40,434 bases of DNA from Haplomitrium mnioides (Eukaryota > Marchantiophyta > Haplomitriopsida > Calobryales): positions 45,732 through 86,165 of the forward strand of contig JBNGIS010017749.1 of assembly GCA_049999725.1 (NCBI GenBank), in the 5' to 3' direction. Below are positions 32,511-40,434 of the stretch, piece after piece. Position 1 is the stretch's first letter. Every line of letters starts with the position of its first letter. The position numbers were made by a program, and so were the translations under genes. A model generated the notes under the pieces. That model saw nothing but the letters and a program-made list of their open reading frames with translations, was not told where the DNA came from and did not search any database.

Positions 32511-33887
32511 TCAAGTAGATGTTATTGCTCTATCCTCTTCATGAGGAAGTGTCTCATCCAAATCCATTGGCTAAGCATCTGCAGCTACTAGAGAGTCATG
32601 TCAAGACTTTCCAATCCCAAAGATGGCAACAAAATCACCAGTAGCACCTGAAGTACCATGAGGAACAGGTTCTTTGTGGTATGCATACACTATCTGTGAC
32701 TTTGTCACATTGGATGGCAAAGAAGCCATTGTCAAAACTCTCTGAGGAATGTAGATAGATTGACGTCTATCATATTCCACAATGATGTAGTTTTGCATCA
32801 CCTTTAAAGCATAGACAAGGGCTGTGCCGAGCGTAGAGCAAAGGTCTAAGATCCAATCTTGCTCTGTTGACAAATGGTCAATGAAAAATTTGTAAAGAGC
32901 CTGCGACTTTTAATAAAAATTCATAGGAGCATCCTCTTTTGGATGTTTTAGTTTGGCCAAAGTCGTAGGACAATTAAAAACCCTACACATTATTTGCTGA
33001 GGTAGACCACTCGTAGGAGCAAGCTGCAAATTGAAAAGCCTTATGCTCCACTTTCCTTCTTTTGTCTAGTAGCCCACAACATAATACTCATAGGCGTGTG
33101 CAATTCTTGGACCATCGGAATGATGAATGTTGCTTTTGTCCATGTAATAAGAAAAAACAAACAAATCAAACATTGTAAAAAAGTGTAGGAAAACTAAACA
33201 AGATAAACTAAAAAACCAAAAAATCAAAGATGAACTTACCAGATGTCGTGGTTGATGGCACAACAAACTTTTGAAAGGGCATCCTCGATGATGTCAAATT
33301 GTTCCAACGAATGTATAATTTTACAAATGACCAAAAATCCAACATTGTGATTGCCTCAAAAGATGAAACCATATCAAAAATGTCATCTTTGGAAAAAGAT
33401 TCTGAATTGTCATGCTTGTATTTCTTAAGGTTGTAGCTATAAGGAATACCCGCAATCGCCAAAGTGAAACATCTAGATTTCACAAATCCCTTCAACTGAC
33501 GAGCGTTAGCCTCCTCGTAGACTTGGTAATATGCCAAGTTGAGACCATCAACATAGTACATTAAGTCCTCATCCTCGTCTCTCAAAACTCCATCAATTGG
33601 AAGGGATGCAACATCATTTTGCTACCTTAATTTCCACTCTCTAGCCTTTTGGCAATGAAGCAAAAAAGCAAGAGGGTAGGAAACATGTGGTAGGGCATGG
33701 TCTTAATCTTCTGAGGTTTCTTCAACCCCCAATCTTTTTCTCCCTTTCGCAACTGCCATTAATTTTCTTGCAAGCTGATGTTTGAACATTTTATCCCATT
33801 GCACACAACAAAAACGAAAAAAAATAAGAGGAGACAAAAAAGAAATTTAAAACTATAGAGAGAAAGACAATTTAAACAAAGAGCCAG

Positions 33888-34325
33888 GACTCCAAACTAA
33901 GATGGACATTGAATTCCACGCTTGCATGGACAATAAGGTCTAGATGCATAAGGACTTCAAAGTCTATGCGCGCATGGACTTTGATGTCCAAGAGGGCCAT
34001 GCTCGTCCATGCATCCATGGACTTCACAATCCTTGCGCGCAAGGAATTGATAATCAAAGCTCGCTTGGACTTCACAGTGCATGCGTGCATGGGCATAGCA
34101 CTCCATGCGAGCCTATACTTCAAAGACAAGCCGCACATGGATGTTGAAGTAAACGAGTGCCAAGAATGGAAAGTCCATGCGCGCATGGACTTCCAAGCTT
34201 GGATTGTTAAGTCCAAGCGGACATGGACTATGAAGTCTACATGAGTATGGACTGAAAAGTCTATGCGCGCAGAGATTGTGAAGTCTATGCACGCATGAAC
34301 TTCACAGTCCTTACACGAATGAACT
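33888..34325 (-). repeat. Palindromic array in intron 2 (element 4)
   Basis: Many units close to AGTCCATGCGCGCATGGACT, with exact-core copies near 33963 and 34172. They fill most of the intron at 33799-34415, and the spacing is mostly 24-30 bases. The ORFs read here on both strands are a by-product of the palindromes. Confidence 0.85.
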
Positions 34326-35937
34326 CAAACCCTATTTTATTATAATCAAAGACAACTTAGCATAGATTCACTGCAACTCCAAAGAAATGAATGTACAGTA
34401 AAAGAACAAACTTACCAAAAGCTTCTCAAAACTAGAATAGAAGGCAGCCATCTTTGACTCCTCCGTGTGGAGAGGGTACTCCTCTTTGCTTCCTCCCAAC
34501 TGCTACAGTCAAAACAAAAACTTTTCACCATCACTGCCAAAACTTAATGTCTCTCTGCCTTCTGAGACATTTCATCCATTGAAAGCTCTTCGGCTTCCAC
34601 GCATTTCAAAACTAAAATTTTCACTTCGACAGGAAGATCTTGAAGGGACATCCAAGGTGCCCACTTCATGTCCTCCATTTTTAGAGATCCCTTGGCTTTT
34701 GGCTTCTGGCCCTTCACAAAATTTTTTTGCCACATTGAAAATATGCTCTATTGTAGATCCCAAAGCTCACCACTTTGAAATGCAAGTTGGAACCAATTGT
34801 CTTGAGAAGTGACTGTCTTCTCAAGTGTGGACTTGGGCTTGATCTCTAAGGTTTCCAGCACCAATTCTCTTTTCAATTTCTGGGATGATACCATCCCACT
34901 CTACACAAACCTCTTATGCTAATATTTGACCTGAGATGGAGTGGGATGGTGCTAATATATCTCTGGTCATAGTTATCATCAATTGCAAAAATACGAGCCT
35001 CTGTTGGTGTAAGACATACACATAGCAGTTGTAGAGCAAAAGCGCTTGATTCTTTGCTCCGTATTTTGTGATCAAAAGTTGCTTTGCTACAGCACTGTGA
35101 TTGCCTACAGCAATCTCGTAGCAATACTTGTCAAGGTTTCTAATATCAAACTCTGACTTATCCTTCAACTTGCACTTTGGATCAACAACAACAATAAAGA
35201 AACTATTTGCATATCTATTTATGAGCACTCTTTGCTCCAGAAGCTCAATGAAATCGTCATTCAGCCTTCTAATCTAGAAAGGCCCCCAAACATCCATTCC
35301 AAGCTTTGATAGATTCAAGTTCTCCATCCTAATGGTAATTGTTTCTTTGCAAACTCTGTATTGCTGGATTGCAGACTCTCTTATTTTGTATTTATCTTCC
35401 TCAGACACTTTTTGAGGGTCCACCTGCTCATTTTCCTAGAAAGTTCACAACCCCTTGTGTGATTGCCTTTTTACTCTTGACATTGGAGTTTAAATTGGCT
35501 TCGACTCTGTTTCTTGCTCTGAGCTACTTGGTGTTGAAGATGAAAGGGGACTAAAAGATGACCTTGCTGGAGAATAGAGGGGGCTAACTCCTCCTCAATA
35601 ACTGGTATTGGAACAAGCTTTTTCTTTTAGACTGCCTGTTTCTTCTTTTTGGGAGCCTTAGCTGGCTCCACCTTTTTCTCTTTTTTTGTGCAAAAGAGCT
35701 TGCATCATGAATTGAGAATGTAGCCGCACTCGGATGCGGCAATAGATGTTGAATATTTACGCCATGCTTGGGCTTCAAAATTTTGATCTGGATGGTCAAC
35801 TTTATGAAATTCTATTTGACGTGCTTCGCGTCTTTGTAGGAATTGACAAAATCTACCAGAAACTGAGTTAACTAAAAACAAAACCAAAAACGATTAAACA
35901 CAAGTACAAGTGTTCATATTAAGAAAAAAGACAATGC

Positions 35938-36212
35938 AATCCATGCATGCATGGACTCCAAGGTCCATGTGCGCATGGACTTCAGGAACCTAGCAAGCAT
36001 GGACGAGGGACTCCATGCGCATATGGAGTCCAAGGTCCACTCGCGTAAGGACTCCCTAGTCTATACACGAATGGATATGGGAGTCCACTCGGGCATGGAC
36101 TTCTAGGTCCAAGCGTGCAAGGACCATGAAGTCCTTATACGAGTGGATCTGAGACTCCATACACGCATGGAGTCCCAGAGTCCATGCGCGCATGGACTTG
36201 GGAGTTCCGAGT
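35938..36212 (-). repeat. Palindromic array in intron 1 (element 4)
   Basis: About ten units such as ATCCATGCATGCATGGACT and AGTCCATGCGCGCATGGACT (about 36179-36198), inside the intron at 35872-36256. Same position as the array at 28860-29045 in element 3. Confidence 0.85.
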
Positions 36213-36616
36213 TCGTAAAAAATGAAAACAAATGAAAAAGGGTCTTGAAATTTTACCTTGCTATCTTCCTTTTCCTTCTGAAGATGCTTGACAAAAATGT
36301 CCCTCTCCTTCATCTCCAAAAAAGAAAATTGTATGCGATTTGCACTATAAAGGGTAATTGCATCTTGTGACTGCACAAGCAGCCCCAGCTTGGTTTTCTT
36401 GCCATCTTTGATTATAGTGATTTGGACCACAAGATCCAAATTGAATTTCTCACCTTCCACAGCAAAAAGATAAAGATGCTGATCAAGGTCTTTCAAAGAT
36501 CCACAATTAACTAGCCAATCTCAGTCTAGTTTTTCACACTCAAGAGCCTTGATAACATCCAAATACCTGCAAGGCTTTGGTTAGGCAGGTTTGGAAGCAT
36601 TTCCTTGAGATGCCAT

Positions 36617-37073
36617 TTTTCAGAAAGTAAAAACGGGTAAAATTGGAGGTGAAAAATCTAAAGAACAAAAGTTCAGAAAACTCGAAAGGTTGGAAAGGGC
36701 AAAATAGCAAGCAACTACAAAAACAGCAATGACAAGAAAACAAAAACTAGAAAGTGAACTCGCAACAATGGAAAGAGACTTTCCATTGACGCACCTGTTA
36801 TACCTAAATTTCAAAAAATGTCTTTTCTCGCCAAAAAGTGATTCACAGAGCTCTTGACACATAGGTTTGCGTGGTGTACAAAAAACAATTAGTATATAAA
36901 GCACCGCTCTTTTCATCTTTCCAATTTCTTTTCATTTTCTTCACAAAAAGTTCCCAATTTTGTCGTTTTACAAAAATTTCTTGAAAAATACATCTATTAG
37001 GTGGGTCGTAAGAGGTTTATAATATTTGTTAAAATAGTTTCTTGAAATACTTGATTTTTAGTGAGCCTTTTCA
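36617..37073. promoter_or_regulatory. Shared divergent promoter region, element 4
   Basis: Lies between the minus-strand ATG at 36614-36616 and the plus-strand ATG at 37074. A TATA-like TTTATATACTA in minus sense near 36888-36900 matches element 3. The transcribed leader toward the methyltransferase-like gene (SLSSFCFLVIA when translated) is conserved in both copies, but it ends before the gene's ATG. Confidence 0.55.
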
Positions 37074-37301
37074 ATGGCTGGAGTTTCTAAAGGGAAGAAG
37101 AGGTTAAAATTCCAAGATTCATCTTCACAAAAAAGTGCTACTTTTGACACGCAGGTTGAGATTTGTTCAAATTGCAATTCTTTGAAGGTAAACGATAGAG
37201 TACCAAAAGCATCAAGTGTGATGACGAGTATATTGGGGAAAAAGATAGCTTCTATTGAATCAGATAGCTCTGTTTAAAAATATTGAGAAGGTAAACTCCA
37301 T

Positions 37302-37435
37302 GTGCATATAGGATCAAGGGCTGAACCCTATGCGCGCATAGGGTCAAGGAGTGAATCCAATGCGTGCATAAGATTAACGAGTGAACAACTTGCATGCAAA
37401 GGATCGAAGTGTGAACCTAGTGCAGGCAGAAAATT
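37302..37435 (+). repeat. 30-base palindromic minisatellite translated as 10-residue repeats
   Basis: Units starting GAACCCTATGCGCGCATAGG, GAATCCAATGCGTGCATAAG and GAACAACTTGCATGCAAAGG are each 30 bases long. They read EPYARIGSRS, ESNACIRLTS and EQLACKGSKC, followed by a decayed EPSAGRKLKK. The unit length keeps the frame, so the array is compatible with translation. Confidence 0.85.
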
Positions 37436-38786
37436 AAAGAAACAAACTTCTTCAAGCACAAGATCTTTCTTGCCCTTCAAGCGATCAAAGTTGAATCTTT
37501 CTTTTGAGTATTCTAATAGATCAACAAAAAGAGGTTCAACACATAATTTCCAAACGGTTATAGACCTTTCTTCATCCTCATTTGAGAGAGATCTTGATAT
37601 TCATGATCAAAGTGTGTTTGTTCAAAATACAAAAAGCATATAATCTGTAGACGGTTTTAATTTTGGAGATGAACCAATGTCCCCAATAGCACCACTCAAA
37701 CAACAAGTGATTTTATTTCAGGTTGCACCTCGTAAGGAGATTGGGAAATCTGAGGTAAACCGAATTCTTTTGGAGGAGTTTTCAGACGATAGTTTGGGAA
37801 ACGATTCTAGCAAAGAGTCTCAATCAATCAACATTCCTTTGTAGTTATTGCCAAGGGTATCAATTTTGTTAAAAAAATTATTTCCTAATACTCAAGATAT
37901 TGATCAAGATTCTGTTTCAGAATGGTGCAGTTCTCCCAATCATCAAGAAGAACCTCATCTCTCGAAAATGTTTTGTGACGAAACAAACATTGTTTACGAT
38001 GATGATCAAGATCTTCAGGATGAATTATCTCCTATTGTTGGATTTGCTTATGGACTGAATCATCCACGACAACATCAGAATTCTTTGTCTAGGCCAAAAC
38101 CCAAATGGGTAAACACCTTACATGAAAATTCTTTGTAGAAAGTCCATCATGACAAGAGCTTTGTGAAGAAAAATCTCGAAACAATGTTAATTTCTAAATT
38201 GAAGAGAATTTCTTGTTGACGAAATAATTGCTTGTCATTGTGTAAGATAGTTTTTTTGAAAATTGTGAGAGAAACATACTTTCGACAAAGCATGAAGAAT
38301 CGAGATATCACATTGCAGTGGGGAATACCAAGAAAAGACTCTGATGTTGACAATTGATTTACTTTGGCTGGCGATACCTTTCTCTTCAAATTGATATTAG
38401 CAATAGGGAATGATAGAATCCAAAGGATTCAAAATCTCAAAACATAGATCCTAGAGGAATTTTTGGAAAAAGAGAACTATATGCTAAACGAGGTTTTGTT
38501 GGTGAGTGGATGGACAATTTTTTATAGGAACATTGCTAGAGAATGCCCACTCATGAAGTTTATAACTTGCCTTATAGTTTTACAAAATGGGAAGTTTATG
38601 ACTACTGCACAACTTATTTGAAAGAGAAAGATCATGATTGTATTATTAGTTTCTCGGGTTTTATAAAATATAAGAGAACTCACTTTCCAAATGTAAAAAT
38701 TCCAAAACGCAATAGATTTGTTGTTTGTGAAACATGCAAAGAAATAAAATCTTTGCGAGAAAAATATGTATTGGAGTCCGACAAAG

Positions 38787-39562
38787 GTAACAAATTTTCT
38801 TCTCTTTTGACACATTTGGTTAATCCATGCTCTTTTTTCTAAACTCAAAGCTTAGTTCTGGAGATGTTATATTTTCTCAACTTAGAGCCAAAAGATATTT
38901 TTTTTGTTAAGATATTCAGCAAAGAGGACTTGAGTCGAATAATTTTTAGCAAGTTGAGTTGTGAGAAGAGTGTCTATGCTTGCATAGGGTCTGTTGTTGT
39001 AAGTTTCAATTTTAACCTTGTCTGCAATCGAATAAAGCAAAAAAATGAATCTCATTCGTGGTGGTGACCTTAGCCTTGCAATAAGTTTTGTTTTTGTTGC
39101 TTCAAATCAAGAGACTTTGTCAAAAAAAAAACCAATACCAAGAATTGTTTTTGTTGTACGGACATAGGATTTGTTCTTATTCCTTTTAAAACCAATTGCG
39201 ACAACAGTCACAACAAGCCATGATATTGGTGTTGTTGTATTGGTCCTATACGTGCATACAATCAGTTGTTGTCTCCACTTATCCTAAATATTCAGAGGAT
39301 GTGTTCTGGTATCTTTTGTTTGCAAATCTTGTATTTCTCATTTTTAAACCTTTGTTTATTCTAAGTAAAACAAATTTTCATTTTTTCAAATTACCTAAAG
39401 TTTTTTTTAATCTTTTACAAAGTCTTCACTTCTACAAATCCAAACATTTATTTAAGATGACTTGAATGTTTTTAGCACCTCAGGTTATGTTTTGAAGTTA
39501 CAAGTATCGACGTATGTCTTACTAAACTCTTTTTATGTCCTTCGTGCTTTGAAATGATGCAG
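38787..39562 (+). other. Intron of the element 4 DUF7869-like gene
   Basis: Donor CAAAG/GTAACA at 38787 and acceptor GATGCAG at 39562, matched by equivalent signals in elements 2 and 3. It contains CTATGCTTGCATAGG and CCTATACGTGCATA palindrome copies and no supported gene. Confidence 0.6.
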
Positions 39563-40434
39563 TCAAATATCATCGCCAATTGTTTCTTCATCGTGACCAA
39601 CAAATGAAAGAAAGAACAAAAGTTGCAAACCAAGGAAGAAAATGTTATGCCAATGGTTAAAAGTACTTGGGAATTGTCATTGATAGAATGGATCAAAAGA
39701 AAACTGCTACTCCACATTGGCCTTCGCCACCAAAAAACATTGACAAAGATTGTTTGGTGGGTGTGCATGTTGTTGGTGCCTTAATACTCAATCATGCTCT
39801 TTCTTCCAAAGTCTTCTTAATGTACAAAAATTGCAGAAGCAATTCTAATTTGACAGTTACTGTGCTCAACAAAATATTATGTGACTTTGAAAGGTCGTTG
39901 CCTCCAACTTTGTATCTTCAGCTGGACAACATGACACAAGAGAACAAGAATTCTATCGTGTTTGGATATCTTAGTCTCCTTATTGCCAAGAAGGTTTTTC
40001 AAAAAATCAAGATGGGATTTCTCATGGTTGGCCATACTCAGGATCAAATTGATCAAATATTCAATCGATTCTTGAAACGTTTGAAAAATGTCAAAGCTTT
40101 CACGATTACGAGTCTTAGTGAGACGCTTCAATTATTCTATAATCCTAACCCTTAGGTAACTCTTTTGTTGGAAACTTGGGATTTCAAAATGTTTCTATAG
40201 CAACATCCCTCTCTGGTTCAAAGGATACATGATATTACCTTTAATCAACAATTCAAGTTCCAATTAAATGATTACAAGACAAAGATTTGGAGCAAACAGT
40301 TTTCAACAGATGAATTTTGATTACTTATTAATGCAGATGAATTTTAGCTACTTGTGGATGGTATTTGTCAACTTAAGTGCCTACCTGAAGTGGACAGAGA
40401 AATTTAGAGTTCAATGTTGATTCCTCTCAAGGCA

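Larger units (their letters stand above)
32511..36616 (-). pseudogene. DNA N4/N6 amino-methyltransferase-like gene, element 4
   Basis: Four inferred exons on minus: 36257-36616, 34416-35871, 33240-33798 and about 32511-33142. Exon 1 ATG at 36614-36616, with YLDVIKAL and LYLFAVEGEKFNLDLVVQ. Exon 2 has a basic probable nuclear signal and YANSFFIVVVDPKCKLKDKS. Exon 3 has YPLAFLLHCQKAREWK, LNLAYYQVYEEANA and LAIAGIPYSYN, the position of the DPPY catalytic motif (here GIPY). Exon 4 has AYEYYVVGY, then QALYKFFIDHL, DWILDLCSTLGTALVYAL and IIVEYDRRQ, resembling the AdoMet motif (xGxGT, with Glu ending the next strand). Catalytic motif before AdoMet motif is the beta-class order. Stops (codon 12 TAA; two in exon 4), a frameshift in exon 3 and an AG to AA acceptor change at 33799-33800 show decay. 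TGA stop at 32511-32513. Substrate base cannot be told. Confidence 0.6.
31672..40434. mobile_element. Element 4: two-gene DNA element (right end outside window)
   Basis: The most complete copy. It has a terminal repeat (31672-31701), about 0.8 kb of noncoding DNA with faint CATGCTCACATAG-like palindromes, the methyltransferase-like gene on minus (32511-36616), a 457-base divergent promoter, and the DUF7869-like gene on plus (from 37074, running off the end). It is inserted in the exon of its relative in element 3, in opposite orientation. Confidence 0.75.
37074..40434 (+). pseudogene. DUF7869-like transposase gene, element 4 (partial, decayed)
   Basis: ATG 37074 gives MAGVSKGKKRLKFQ, a CSNC pair, then a Ser-rich N-terminal region with 10-residue repeats encoded by palindromic DNA (37302-37435). 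Next come DLSSSSFERDLDIHD, SPIAPLKQQV, acidic LLEEFSDDSLGNDSSKES and DDDQDLQDELSPIVGFAYG. After frameshifts: YNLPYSFTKWEVYDYC and RFVVCETCKEIKSLREKY (38543-38786). An intron at 38787-39562 follows. The core has VIDRMDQKK (Asp 39682-39684), LYLQLDNMTQENKNS (Asp 39925-39927) and MVGHTQDQIDQ (Asp 40042-40044). This is a plausible DDD catalytic set, and the LQLDNxxxENKN and VGHTxDxID motifs mark the DUF7869 group. The window ends within WSKQFSTDEF and CQLKCLPEVDRE. In-frame stops occur at about 37275 and elsewhere. Transposase role is inferred. Confidence 0.65.

Noticed and set aside
33872-34244. Overlapping open frames of 110 residues on both strands
   Set aside because: They arise because palindromic repeats lack stops in matching frames on both strands; the region is an intron.
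28860-36212. Regular short repeats with palindromes, resembling a CRISPR array
   Set aside because: Spacers are only about 4-10 bases, the units are degenerate, the arrays lie in spliceosomal introns of a eukaryotic element, and there are no Cas genes.
38147-38848. Minus-strand open frames in element 4 (also other antisense frames along the DUF7869-like genes)
   Set aside because: They are antisense shadows of the plus-strand coding exons, which are supported by similarity to the minus-strand genes in elements 2 and 3.

Overview
This is a stretch of AT-rich, repeat-dominated eukaryotic nuclear DNA, almost certainly from a land plant. The evidence is Ty1/copia and Ty3/gypsy polyprotein remnants, spliceosomal introns and heavily decayed nested transposons. 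A seed-free plant (fern, lycophyte or bryophyte) is a weak guess, based on the amino-methyltransferase-like gene described below. I see no intact host gene, no tRNA or rRNA and no bacterial signature. Two 100-N assembly gaps are present (1005-1104, 14880-14979).

The main content is a family of two-gene DNA elements. One end carries a minus-reading (in element 2) or plus-reading (in element 4) gene for a large DUF7869-like protein with DDE-transposase-like motifs. A second gene, transcribed divergently from a shared ~460-bp promoter, has at least four exons. It encodes a protein whose C-terminal half reads as a beta-class DNA N4/N6 amino-methyltransferase (a degenerate DPPY-like motif, then an AdoMet-binding-like motif). 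Element ends share an inverted ~30-bp terminal sequence built around TTTGAACCAAGAAC (291-320 inverted, 4491-4521, 31672-31701). Introns and part of the coding sequence contain arrays of a palindrome, AGTCCATGCGCGCATGGACT or CCTATGCGCGCATAGG.

Layout: 1-320, end of element 1; 321-1004, gypsy pol fragment; 1105-2445, deleted element fragment; 2446-4490, unclassified DNA with a second, different palindromic array; 4491-~10575, element 2 (transposase side only); ~10576-14226, 5'-truncated plus-strand copia remnant with a 266-bp 3' LTR; 14227-31671, element 3, whose transposase-gene intron is split by an 8.0-kb minus-strand copia element (17699-25698, 108-bp LTRs, near-matching 5-bp target duplication); 31672-40434, element 4, inserted into an exon of element 3's methyltransferase-like gene in opposite orientation and running off the window.

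The opposed elements 3 and 4 form a very large imperfect inverted repeat centred near 32 kb: transposase(-), methyltransferase(+), methyltransferase(-), transposase(+). All gene copies here carry stops or frameshifts, so none is predicted to be fully functional. The architecture is nevertheless recoverable by comparing copies, and the pairing of a DUF7869-like gene with a DNA-methyltransferase-like gene is the most interesting aspect of the window.
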